Origin: an uncultured Dysgonomonas sp.
GTDB lineage: Bacteria > Bacteroidota > Bacteroidia > Bacteroidales > Dysgonomonadaceae
DNA length: 64,000 nucleotides
Assembly (NCBI GenBank): GCA_945273835.1
Contig: CALYPL010000007.1
Coordinates: forward strand, 1-64,000
Direction: 5' to 3'
Positions 9,021-19,031 of this stretch are shown one piece after another; position 1 is the first letter of the stretch, and each line of letters begins with the position of its first letter. The position numbers and the translations under genes are program-made. Below the pieces are notes generated by a model. The model had not been told where the DNA came from and made no database searches. It saw nothing but the letters and a program-made list of their open reading frames with translations.

Positions 9021-10329
9021 TGAAAATTATATTATTAAGTAATTTTAATACTTGCTCTTTGTCTTCTCGTCTCACAAGAAACGACATGTTATAATTGCTT
9101 CCTCCATAAGAAATCATTCTCAACGGAATATTTTTTAACGCATCCATGATATCGGACATAACATGCGACGTGGTCCAGTCTAGATCGCCCACAATAGAAA
9201 CGATCGCCATATCCCTATCAAAAGACACCGTTCCGTATTTTTTCAGATCGTCAACAATATTTGATAGTTTCTGATCGTCATCAATTGTCAGCGACACTCC
9301 GACTTCGCTTGTCGTCAGCATATCAATCGGTGTCTGATAATCATCAAATACTTCAAATATTCTGCGCAAGAAGCCGTGAGCCAAGAGCATTTTTGCCGAT
9401 TTAATCTGCACAGAAGTTATTCCTTCTCTTGCAGCAATAGCTTTTATTACATTATGTTCGAGCTTATTGGATATAAGAGTTCCTTCGGATTGAGGATAAT
9501 TTGTATTTTTAAGGCGTATTGGTACATCACCAATCTTTGCCGGCAGGATACTTGATGGATGCAATATCTTCGAACCGAAATAAGTCAGTTCTGCAGCTTC
9601 ATCGAAATTGAGCTGAGGTATGGCTTTTGTATTTTTCACATAACGTGAATCGTTATTTTGCATTACGTCACAATCCGCCCATATCTCTATTTCTTCAGCA
9701 TTCAAGGCAACTCCTATCAACGAAGCTGTATAATCGCTACCTCCTTTTCGTAAATCATCTATTTCGCCATAAGCGTTTCGACATATATATCCCTGTGTTA
9801 TGTAAATATCTGCTTTTTCGGCTTCGGATAATAATAAAGATAGATTTTCTTTAAGATAAAGTTGGTCAGGAACTGATGTTTTATCTGTCCTAACAAAGTC
9901 CAATGCGGGTAATACTCTGACTTTAAAACCTTTTTCTGTAAGTAATAATTCAAACAATGATGTACTGAGCAATTCGCCTTGCGCCATCAAAGCCCTTTCT
10001 TCAAACAAAGTAAACAAATCATTTGAAAATGAACGAATGTATTGGAAAGTATCATTCAGACTTGATAAAGCATTATCTATATATTTTTGTTCTGTCAGGA
10101 GAGCATTTATCAATGATTTATAATATTGTTCTAAATCATTGATTATTTCTGAAGCTCCTTCTTGGTTTTTTTTATATAGATATTTGGATATTTCGCTTAA
10201 AGATTCAGCTGTGCCTTTGATCGAAGAAAAGACAATCAGGTTACCTGCTTTTTTTTCAATGATAGAAACAACAGATTTGATTTTCTCCACCGAACCTATT
10301 GTAGCACTGCCAAATTTTAATATTTTCAT
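9013..10329 (-). CDS. lysC: Aspartate kinase
   Basis: Aspartokinase with ACT domains (KGGSDYTASLIGVAL, SKILHPSSILPA, SEVGVSLTIDDD). MKILKFG start at 10329 preferred, because a TAnnTTTG element (10354-10361) overlaps the upstream ORF start at 10356. Confidence 0.9.
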   Translation of the reverse strand: MKILKFGSATIGSVEKIKSVVSIIEKKAGNLIVFSSIKGTAESLSEISKYLYKKNQEGASEIINDLEQYYKSLINALLTEQKYIDNALSSLNDTFQYIRSFSNDLFTLFEERALMAQGELLSTSLFELLLTEKGFKVRVLPALDFVRTDKTSVPDQLYLKENLSLLLSEAEKADIYITQGYICRNAYGEIDDLRKGGSDYTASLIGVALNAEEIEIWADCDVMQNNDSRYVKNTKAIPQLNFDEAAELTYFGSKILHPSSILPAKIGDVPIRLKNTNYPQSEGTLISNKLEHNVIKAIAAREGITSVQIKSAKMLLAHGFLRRIFEVFDDYQTPIDMLTTSEVGVSLTIDDDQKLSNIVDDLKKYGTVSFDRDMAIVSIVGDLDWTTSHVMSDIMDALKNIPLRMISYGGSNYNMSFLVRREDKEQVLKLLNNIIFNE

Positions 10330-10418
10330 TCCTTTTATTATTTTCATCGAATGCAAAAATACAATTTTTCAATTCAATAAAAATACATAACCAAGTTTGT
10401 TGACTTAATTATTCGTTA

Positions 10419-10937
10419 TTATTCACCTTTATACCAACTTGAGTACATCAGATAATTTCGGGCAATTTTCTGATTCATTTCTTTAGCTTGTTCGGGATCT
10501 ACTTTCTTTACAAACTTAGCAGGCACTCCTGCATATATGCTTCCCGGTTCGACATGTGTTCCGCTAAGAACGACTGAACCTGCCGCAACAATTGCGCCTT
10601 CACCGATAACCGCCTGATCTAATATTACTGAGCCCATACCAATCAGAGCACCATTCTCTATTTTCGCACCATGTATTACCACATTATGCCCTACTGACAC
10701 ATCGTCACCTATCTCTATCGTAGATTTCTGGTATAATGTATGTAGTACTGATCCGTCTTGTATATTAACTCTATTACCCATGCGTATCGAGTTTACATCT
10801 CCACGTAATACGGCATTGAACCAAATACTGCAATCGCGTCCCATTACCACATCGCCTATAATGGTAGCATTATCTGCAAGGAATGTATTTTCTCCGATTT
10901 GTGGGATAAAGCCTCTGACTTCTTTTATTAATGCCAT
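10419..10937 (-). CDS. Gamma-carbonic anhydrase family (left-handed beta-helix) protein
   Basis: 172 aa hexapeptide-repeat protein; DCSIWFNAVLRGDVNSIRMGNRVNIQDGSVLH, HNVVIHGAKIENGALIGMGSVILD. Confidence 0.9.
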   Translation of the reverse strand: MALIKEVRGFIPQIGENTFLADNATIIGDVVMGRDCSIWFNAVLRGDVNSIRMGNRVNIQDGSVLHTLYQKSTIEIGDDVSVGHNVVIHGAKIENGALIGMGSVILDQAVIGEGAIVAAGSVVLSGTHVEPGSIYAGVPAKFVKKVDPEQAKEMNQKIARNYLMYSSWYKGE

Positions 10938-10943
10938 GTTTTT

Positions 10944-12359
10944 TTATTTTAGATAATATGATAAAACTTTTTCAAGATTCGAACTATCAATCTTTTTGGC
11001 AACAATCTTTTTGTCTTTATCCAATAAATATATTGCAGGTGTGAATGATGTATCGTAATACATCCAGAACTTCGACTTAAAATTTGAATCTGAACAGTTC
11101 ACCCAATCTTTCATATTCATTTTATGAACAAATGATTTCCAATTGTCAATATTCGAATCTATATTTATTCCGACAATAATCAGACCATTGTTTTTGAATT
11201 GATTGAATATTTTTTCTTGTAAACGAGTTATTTCTTCTACACAATGTTTGCAAGCAGGACTATAGAAATAAAGCAAAGTATATTTTGCATCAATATTATT
11301 TGTACTGATTTTTCCGCCTTCAAGTTTATCTAATTCTAAGTTATGTGCCTTAATGCCAATCCGACAGTTTTCGGATATAGTATATAAACTGTCTAATGAA
11401 GCATACTCCCGATTATCTATCCATGAAAGATTTTTATCTTTAATATAGTTCTCATATAGTAACATCCAGACGTTTTCCATCCCCATCAGTTTGCTTTTAA
11501 GTGACCAATTGACATAATGACTAAGCATTTTTTGGTAGCAATAGTCATTGTCTTTGGTCTTCTCCACTAGCAGGCTTGCTGCATGAGCAAGTGAGTCTGG
11601 CTCTTGTTCCACGATATTAGATATGTAATCGTCTAAATACGATGAAAAATAGGATGTATGCCAAAATCGAGGGTCTGTAAGATCTATGTTGTCGAAATAA
11701 TGTATTTTCAGATACTTTCGATTGTAGTCAGATTGCTCTGAACTGTTTTTGTCTTGGGATATCGGGGGAATATCTACTGAATTCGTTCCTTTAAGCCAAG
11801 CTGAAAACCAAGTTCCTTTATGTAAGTCAATCTGAGCTTTCTGATACTGATCTAAAGCAGTTTCCATATCAGACAATTGTGTCTGTATCTTTGCAATATC
11901 TTCAATATTGGTTTGGTCCATATCATCCAATTTATTCAACAGATCGCTATAATTTAATATTTTGTCCTCACAATGTCGCAGATAGTCCCAATAGATCTCA
12001 GTGTCTCTGCTTCCATTTATAGTACTCTGCGTTACATCTGAAGAATTTACGAATATTTTTATATCATTCTGATCATGTCCTAAAAGGATTTGAAATTTTA
12101 AATCGGAATTAATGTATACTATATATTGACCTTCAGGGTACGCCTCCTTATTTGAAAAAACGGCTTTACCTTGTGATGATATTATTGTTGAATCTAACTT
12201 GTAGATATTTCCCTCTGAATAACTACCTAAATAAATTTTCTTTGAAGCTTCTGTTTGAGCATAAACTTCAAGGTGAAATGCATTTTTATCCTTATCAGTT
12301 GTTTGTGCTTTAACTATAAGACTTATTAAGAATAAGAAAAAAAGGATATTAAATTTCAT
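10944..12359 (-). CDS. Thioredoxin-like (TlpA/DUF4369-type) exported protein
   Basis: 471 aa; signal peptide; C-terminal Trx fold with CxxC (YFYSPACKHCVEEI). Confidence 0.8.
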   Translation of the reverse strand: MKFNILFFLFLISLIVKAQTTDKDKNAFHLEVYAQTEASKKIYLGSYSEGNIYKLDSTIISSQGKAVFSNKEAYPEGQYIVYINSDLKFQILLGHDQNDIKIFVNSSDVTQSTINGSRDTEIYWDYLRHCEDKILNYSDLLNKLDDMDQTNIEDIAKIQTQLSDMETALDQYQKAQIDLHKGTWFSAWLKGTNSVDIPPISQDKNSSEQSDYNRKYLKIHYFDNIDLTDPRFWHTSYFSSYLDDYISNIVEQEPDSLAHAASLLVEKTKDNDYCYQKMLSHYVNWSLKSKLMGMENVWMLLYENYIKDKNLSWIDNREYASLDSLYTISENCRIGIKAHNLELDKLEGGKISTNNIDAKYTLLYFYSPACKHCVEEITRLQEKIFNQFKNNGLIIVGINIDSNIDNWKSFVHKMNMKDWVNCSDSNFKSKFWMYYDTSFTPAIYLLDKDKKIVAKKIDSSNLEKVLSYYLK

Positions 12360-14127
12360 CTGTCTTTACTTTTAACCAAAGTTTTTCTTCTGTTGTCAGC
12401 CATGGAGACAAACGGTCATAAACAGTTTTATGATATGTATTTAACCAATCGATTTCAGCATCTGTCAACATTTCTTTTATGATGGGTGCTTTATCAATTG
12501 GACAGAGTGTCAGCGTCTCGAATGAATAAAAATCTCCAAATTCAGTAGTTTTTTCTTTTTTTGTGAGCACAAGATTCTCTATTCGCACGCCATGTTTACC
12601 AGCACGGTATAAACCGGGTTCATTTGAGGTTACCATTCCGATCTCAAGAGACGTCGGGTTTTCATTCATACGAATACTTTGCGGTCCTTCATGCACATTG
12701 AGAAAATGCCCCACTCCGTGCCCTGTCCCATGTAAGTAATTCAGACCTTTATCCCATAATGCTTTACGAGCAAGTATATCTATTTGGCTACCCCTTGTTC
12801 CTTGTGGGAATATTGCGGTTGCTATACCGATATGCCCTTTTAGTACCAAGGTATAATCTTCTTTCATTTGTTTTGTAAGTACACCTAAAGCTATGGTCCG
12901 TGTAATATCCGTTGTACCGTCTAAATATTGTCCGCCTGAATCTATCAGTAATAAGCCTTCCGGTTTCAGCTGTAATGACGAATCTGCTGTTACGTTGTAA
13001 TGTACAATGGCGGCATTAGGTCCATACCCTGATATAGTAGCAAAACTTTCTCCGACAAAGCCCTGTTCTTTGCTCCTTAATTCAACCAATTTATAGGGAA
13101 TATCTAATTCGGATACCAGCCCTTGCGGAACAGTTTTCTCTAACCACATCAGAAAACGTACTAATGCGATACCGTCTTTTTCCATTGCACGCCGAAAGCC
13201 ATTTATTTCTGTATGATTTTTAACACTTTTCATCCAATCAGCAGGAGACGGAACATCTACGATTTTGCAATCGGCAGGAATATTTTCGTATAATTTATAT
13301 GGTATTTTTTCACTGTTTAGACAAATAGTTCCAAATAATTTTTGTGTATAGTCATAAATATCATTATAGTGTGCCAATGTTACGCCTTGCTCTGTAAGAT
13401 AACGCGTTACATCTTCTGGCAACTTCGAGGAAGTTATAAAAAGGATTGTTTTTTCTCGGGAAATTATACCATAACTTACTGCTACGGGATTACATTTGAC
13501 GTCATTACCCCTAATATTGAAAATCCAAGCAATTGTATCTAATGACGCCACTAAAAGAGAACTTGCTCCAGTTTTTTCTACGGCATCGCAAATACGCGAG
13601 ATTTTATGTCGCGCTGACTCTCCTGTATATTTTTCGGAAAATATGTAGATAGGATTTTGGGGTATAAGAGGCCTGTCGTTCCAAATTGTATCAAATGGAT
13701 CATAATCTGCTATTACATGCAATCCGCATTGATTTAATTGATGAATAAGGTTCAAGGCTTCTCTAGCTGCATAAACTTTTCCATCAAAACCGACATATGC
13801 ACCCGAATCTAGTTCTGAATCGAGCCATTCAGATATAGACGGAGTATGTGGTAAGCCTTCTTTATGTAAAAGGAAACGCTCTGGATCAAGTTCATCTGCT
13901 ACTTGCAAAAAATACCTCGAATCTGTCCACAAAGCAGCTTTATCCAAAGTAACAACAACCGTTCCGGCAGATCCTGTAAAGCCACTTATCCATTCGCGTG
14001 CCTGCCAATGCGATGCTGGGTATTCACTCAAATGCGCATCAGTACTGGGTATGACAAATGCATGCAAACCTTTGTTTTGCATATAAGAACGAAGGGCTGC
14101 CAATCTTTTGGAAATCCTATCACTCAT
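12349..14127 (-). CDS. Aminopeptidase P family protein (M24B Xaa-Pro aminopeptidase)
   Basis: 592 aa; LLIDSGGQYLDGTTDITRT, GTGHGVGHFLNVHEGP, MVTSNEPGLYRAGKHGVRIENL. Confidence 0.93.
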   Translation of the reverse strand: MSDRISKRLAALRSYMQNKGLHAFVIPSTDAHLSEYPASHWQAREWISGFTGSAGTVVVTLDKAALWTDSRYFLQVADELDPERFLLHKEGLPHTPSISEWLDSELDSGAYVGFDGKVYAAREALNLIHQLNQCGLHVIADYDPFDTIWNDRPLIPQNPIYIFSEKYTGESARHKISRICDAVEKTGASSLLVASLDTIAWIFNIRGNDVKCNPVAVSYGIISREKTILFITSSKLPEDVTRYLTEQGVTLAHYNDIYDYTQKLFGTICLNSEKIPYKLYENIPADCKIVDVPSPADWMKSVKNHTEINGFRRAMEKDGIALVRFLMWLEKTVPQGLVSELDIPYKLVELRSKEQGFVGESFATISGYGPNAAIVHYNVTADSSLQLKPEGLLLIDSGGQYLDGTTDITRTIALGVLTKQMKEDYTLVLKGHIGIATAIFPQGTRGSQIDILARKALWDKGLNYLHGTGHGVGHFLNVHEGPQSIRMNENPTSLEIGMVTSNEPGLYRAGKHGVRIENLVLTKKEKTTEFGDFYSFETLTLCPIDKAPIIKEMLTDAEIDWLNTYHKTVYDRLSPWLTTEEKLWLKVKTDEI

Positions 14128-14141
14128 ATAATTTTCTATAA

Positions 14142-14513
14142 TCAGACTTCGCCCTCGTCGTATACTTTTTCTCCGACCATCGATATGGTACCTTCTATTC
14201 GTGAACCGGGCTCAACTTCGAGCACTTTCGTATTAATTTTACCAATAAACACTGATGTTGAACGAAGAATGAGGGTATCTGTACAATTAATCGTTCCGGT
14301 AATTTTACCTAAAACATCCACGTGAGCAGAAAACACATCGCCTTCGACTTGCGATTCGGCACCAAATACTATTTTACCTTTACAAGTGATGTTACCTTCA
14401 ATTCTTCCATCAAACCTGAAATCTTCTTCGGCATGAATATCCCCCATTATCACCGTTTTGGACGTAAGCATATTATGCGCGTTCAAAGCAGTCGTTTCAT
14501 CTTTTTTTCCCAT
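14142..14513 (-). CDS. Bactofilin (polymer-forming cytoskeletal protein)
   Basis: 123 aa; IMGDIHAEEDFRFDGRIEGNITCKGKIVFGAESQVEGDVFSAHVDVLGKITG repeats. Confidence 0.9.
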   Translation of the reverse strand: MGKKDETTALNAHNMLTSKTVIMGDIHAEEDFRFDGRIEGNITCKGKIVFGAESQVEGDVFSAHVDVLGKITGTINCTDTLILRSTSVFIGKINTKVLEVEPGSRIEGTISMVGEKVYDEGEV

Positions 14514-14595
14514 ATAAATATTGAAATGATTTGTAAATCAGAGAACAAATATAAATAAAAAACTTAGCTTTGTGGACATTTTTATTTTTCTGTTT

Positions 14596-14952
14596 ATGAA
14601 AAGTTTCATATTGCTTGAAAATATGACGTTTTACGCCTATCATGGCGTATTTGATCAGGAAACAACTGTAGGAAATGAGTTTACTGTATCTTTGGAAATT
14701 GAGGTTGATGTTGAAAAATCTGCCCTATCAGACAATATAGAAGATACTGTCAGTTATGCTGATGTTTACGACTTGGTTGCAAAAGAGATGAAAACTCCTT
14801 CAAAGCTGCTTGAACATCTTGCCAAACGTATAATTGACCGAATAAAGGTTTACTATCCTCATATTGAATGTATAAAAATAAAGCTCAGCAAACGCCATCC
14901 TCCTTTGAGCGGACAAATTGAATCAGCCGGTATTATTTTGATTGACAACTAA
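14596..14952 (+). CDS. folB: Dihydroneopterin aldolase
   Basis: MKSFILLENMTFYAYHGVFDQETTVGNEFTVSLEIEVD...SYADVYDLV. ATG at 14596 preferred because a TAGCTTTG -7 element covers 14565-14572. Confidence 0.9.
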   Translation: MKSFILLENMTFYAYHGVFDQETTVGNEFTVSLEIEVDVEKSALSDNIEDTVSYADVYDLVAKEMKTPSKLLEHLAKRIIDRIKVYYPHIECIKIKLSKRHPPLSGQIESAGIILIDN

Positions 14953-14968
14953 TTATTAAGCTATCATT

Positions 14969-15496
14969 ATGCGTGTAAAAAAAATCACGGAATTAAATCG
15001 TCTTTCTGTCAATGAGTTCAAAGTCACCGACAAAATACCTTTAGTTATCGTTTTAGACAACATCAGAAGCCTTAATAACATCGGTTCAGTATTCAGAACA
15101 TCTGATGCTTTTTTAGTAGAATACATCATATTGTGCGGAATCACAGCTACGCCACCAAATGCTGAAATTCACAAAACGGCTTTAGGAGCTGAATTTTCTG
15201 TCGACTGGATGTATATGAATGATACTCAAGAGGCAATTAATAAACTCAAACTTGATTCTTATAAGATATGCGCCATTGAACAGACGACAAATAGCGTAAT
15301 GCTTGATAAACTGAATATTGATACCAAGTGTAAATACGCAATAATATTAGGTAACGAAGTCAAAGGCATACAACAGGAAATTGTAGATCAATGCGACACA
15401 GCAATCGAAATACCGCAATATGGCACGAAGCATTCTTTAAATGTTTCTGTTGCAGCAGGAATAGTAATCTGGGACTTTTTCAAAAAGCTAAAATAA
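14969..15496 (+). CDS. TrmH/SpoU-family RNA methyltransferase
   Basis: 175 aa; LDNIRSLNNIGSVFRTSDAF, IILGNEVKGIQQEIVDQCDTAIEIPQYGTKHSLNVSVAAGIVIWDF. Confidence 0.93.
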   Translation: MRVKKITELNRLSVNEFKVTDKIPLVIVLDNIRSLNNIGSVFRTSDAFLVEYIILCGITATPPNAEIHKTALGAEFSVDWMYMNDTQEAINKLKLDSYKICAIEQTTNSVMLDKLNIDTKCKYAIILGNEVKGIQQEIVDQCDTAIEIPQYGTKHSLNVSVAAGIVIWDFFKKLK

Positions 15497-16525
15497 TCTT
15501 GTCTAAATCATCTATTATAATTAATCGCCAACATCGGCTACAATCATTTTTCTTTTCAAGTTAGAGTATTACATTAAATAAAATATCAATTTAAAATACA
15601 CCTAATATAATAGACCGCTACCCATTAAAACACTTTTACTTAATCATTTTTTTATTGTGTTGACAGCGCGTAAAAAAACCATGAACCATAAAGGATTAAA
15701 GACTAAATATAAAAAAGATTAGACTTAAAATGCAATTAAAGCTTTGACTCTGCAATCAAGCAGTTTGATTAAAATTTGAACGAATTAGCAACAAATATTG
15801 TTTTTATATTAAATAATCGCATCCTAAAAAGTTTTAATTCTTTTTGTCAATGTTAAATATAAACAAAATGATTTCAGAGTTAATAAATTTATATACATAA
15901 GCATTTGCATATTATATTTTATACCGACTACATTTTAATCTTTAAAAGTCAGAAATTTAAAAGGATTTATTTTCCACTATTATGTGACTAAACTATTTTT
16001 TCTAATATTATAAATATGAAAATAAATATATAATTTTTTAATACTATTAAGGAACAACCATCTAAGTTTAGACTGTGCCTTAAGTATCAATTTCTAAAAA
16101 ACTTGGCTTATAATATCACAATATCCACTTAGGCTTTAATCTTTTATGAAGCAAAAAAAGGAGCGTGATTAATGTTCAAGATTAAGATTTAAGCATAATT
16201 TATAAAAAGATTTAATAAAAAAATACTCTTATGAAAACAATGAAAACCATTTATACACCTAATCATCAGGTTTTTAATTACAAAAAATATTCTACTATAA
16301 ATCAAGATATTATTTTCATCAATCATTATTTTAAGAAAAATGAACTATTTTTGTATGCTAAATTAAAACCAGCCAAAAGAATTAACGAAAAAATATAATA
16401 CGTTAGGAGAATTTAAACAAAAAAAAATTAACTTTGTGGCTGAATGTTTTAATGACACAATTCTTTTATATTGTAATAATGAGCCAATTTAGTATTAAAT
16501 TGGTTAACTTTATAAAGCTACTGTA

Positions 16526-19000
16526 ATGAAAATCAGAGTGCTATTAGTTCTAACATTGATTTTTCCCTTTTCTTTAAAAGGACAGATTCAGGAGAATTTA
16601 ACTGAAAATGATAATAGGGCAAAGAATACAATTTTTTACAACAGAGGAGATATGTATGTTGCGCCCAATAAATCTGACGCCAATACATCTACCATTTTTG
16701 TTCAAGGATCAATTAAAGTTGTCGTTGGTAGTAATATCCGCCAAATGGGTGTTACTTCGCTAATCGGCGATTTTATAAGTAGTGATACCGACAATGCAAA
16801 TTCAAGCAACAGAAATATCTTTTTAAACACTCCTTCTCAGCCAAGTACAGGTACAATAAGATTTATGAATGCCCATAATATGGAAAATCCATTATCTGTT
16901 GCCTATGGTCAAGCTACGAATACCGGCAACGGTAAGAAATCAGTTTTCGGGAATATTTCAGAATTGACAGAGCTCAAAGACATCAGACTAAATACGAAAC
17001 AAGAGATCAGACTTGAGGGTGGTGCAAACAAAAAACATGATTACATAGACTTCCCAAATGTGGAGCTAGCAGACAATACCTATGTAGCTTTAAAAGCCGA
17101 TGCTGCGGCAACAATAAAAAAACTAATAACAAATTATGGATCCGTATTCTCTGTTGAGGGGCGTTACCAACGTAGTGGTGGTGTCCCAGGAATCAATGGC
17201 GAAGGAATACTATATGGACATCTCATATTAAGAGAAAAATCAGAGAGAAAATTCAAAGCAGTTACAGACCCCAATGCCATTTTTTCAAACGGGACCCTTC
17301 AAAGTAATTACTCATATCATATGTTAGATGTATCATTATATGATTATTCAGATTTTGGAACAAACAAGAACCGTCCTACGTCTGATAAATTTACGGATGC
17401 AGCAGTACATTTAAGTGGAATAACCTCACCTTTCAAAAAGCTAAGCAATAGTTATTTTATGTTCCATACAATCTTTAATCCGACAAAAATATGGGACAAA
17501 TTTGAGCCAAATATCAATCCTAAAGAATTTATAAATGCAGGAGAAGGATATACGGTTGCCATGGAACTATCTGACAATGACCATTCTGATATTGAATCAA
17601 ACTGGCATGTCAATCGTGAAGAACGTGCAGCAGGAGGATTTCAATTTTCGACATTATTCTTAGCCCAGAAATCAAATTTCTTAATCGGCAGTAAAAGGAA
17701 AATAAAAGATCCGATTAGTCAAAATGAGTTAACAAATACTGATTTTCAAAATTATTGGGAAAATGAAGAGTTTTTAAATACATCTTTGAGTTCCTCAAAC
17801 GACATTGTAAAGGTTGAATTAAAAGAAACAAGAGATTTACCAAATCAAAGATCTAAATTCTTTTTAGCAAATCCTTTTTTAGCACCATTCGAATTAACAG
17901 CATTAATGCATGGTATAGAAGCCAATAGCGAGGATGCTCGTAAATTGGGTGTAACTGCCGGCAATGATCCTGCATCATATAATCTTAACTCTGCATTCTG
18001 GGTTTTAAACCAATCTGCGTTAGAATACAAGCCTAATATAATGGCTAATTTTTACCGCTTAAATTATCTAAGCTATAAGAGGGCAGGCGCAACCGGATAT
18101 TTAGGAGTAGATGAGGTTAGCAGTCGTTATTTTATTGCACCTCAACAAATATTTGCGGTTGAGGTCGGCAACCTTCCAAATAAAGTGGAATTCAATTTTC
18201 ACCCCGATTACGTTTCACATAACCACTTAATAGCCACTAAAAGCGGTATAGAACAAACAATAAAAGATGAGTTTCTTATTCAAGTTATTGATGAAGATGA
18301 CAATACAGAAGACCGACTTGCAGTAGTTTTTCGAGATGATGCAACATCTGCTTATGGAGAAAGAGGCGACAAATATGACGATAGAAAAGACGACTTGAAA
18401 TATCGCTTAAATACAAAAGTCGGAATAATGGAAGAACAACGTAGGGCCGCCATATACACTAAAACAATTGACGGTAAAGAAATGCGTACAAATGCTGTGC
18501 CTACTAATACCAAATCTTTGCCTCTTTATGTAACACCTACAGTTACCCCAAAAAGGTTGGTATTAAAACCTTACCGATTGGAAACACTCCAATCAGTTGA
18601 AGGAGTATGGCTAGAGGATAAACAACAGAAAAACATTATTCAATTGCATCCCGATACAGAATACGCATTTGAATCAACAATCGAGAATGATAGATATGCC
18701 CAAGAAAATAGATTTGTTCTGCATTTTTCAAAATTAGACATAAATGATAATATTGCTGATACACAGTCTCCAATATTTTGCTACTATCAAAACTCTATTT
18801 TATTTATTAGAGGGTTAAGCTCTATTGACATTAATAGTAAGGTTGAAATATTCGACCTGCAAGGAAGATTGATAACGCAAACAAAAATAGATAATGCACC
18901 TGATATGTCGTATGCTAAACATCTGGATATCGGAACTTATATAGTTAGAATCACAGGTAACAGAAATTACACGACTAAGATCATGAGTTTATCAAAATAA
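16526..19000 (+). CDS. Large secreted protein with T9SS type A C-terminal sorting domain
   Basis: 824 aa; signal peptide MKIRVLLVLTLIFPFSLKGQ; C-terminus VEIFDLQGRLITQTKIDNAPDMSYAKHLDIGTYIVRITGNRNYTTKIMSLSK typical of type A CTDs. Confidence 0.82.
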   Translation: MKIRVLLVLTLIFPFSLKGQIQENLTENDNRAKNTIFYNRGDMYVAPNKSDANTSTIFVQGSIKVVVGSNIRQMGVTSLIGDFISSDTDNANSSNRNIFLNTPSQPSTGTIRFMNAHNMENPLSVAYGQATNTGNGKKSVFGNISELTELKDIRLNTKQEIRLEGGANKKHDYIDFPNVELADNTYVALKADAAATIKKLITNYGSVFSVEGRYQRSGGVPGINGEGILYGHLILREKSERKFKAVTDPNAIFSNGTLQSNYSYHMLDVSLYDYSDFGTNKNRPTSDKFTDAAVHLSGITSPFKKLSNSYFMFHTIFNPTKIWDKFEPNINPKEFINAGEGYTVAMELSDNDHSDIESNWHVNREERAAGGFQFSTLFLAQKSNFLIGSKRKIKDPISQNELTNTDFQNYWENEEFLNTSLSSSNDIVKVELKETRDLPNQRSKFFLANPFLAPFELTALMHGIEANSEDARKLGVTAGNDPASYNLNSAFWVLNQSALEYKPNIMANFYRLNYLSYKRAGATGYLGVDEVSSRYFIAPQQIFAVEVGNLPNKVEFNFHPDYVSHNHLIATKSGIEQTIKDEFLIQVIDEDDNTEDRLAVVFRDDATSAYGERGDKYDDRKDDLKYRLNTKVGIMEEQRRAAIYTKTIDGKEMRTNAVPTNTKSLPLYVTPTVTPKRLVLKPYRLETLQSVEGVWLEDKQQKNIIQLHPDTEYAFESTIENDRYAQENRFVLHFSKLDINDNIADTQSPIFCYYQNSILFIRGLSSIDINSKVEIFDLQGRLITQTKIDNAPDMSYAKHLDIGTYIVRITGNRNYTTKIMSLSK

Positions 19001-19031
19001 CAAACAAGCTAACGCAATTGAAAAAAGAATT

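Noticed and set aside
13903-14325. 140-aa plus-strand ORF across the aminopeptidase P / bactofilin junction
   Set aside because: Antisense shadow ORF spanning two real genes.
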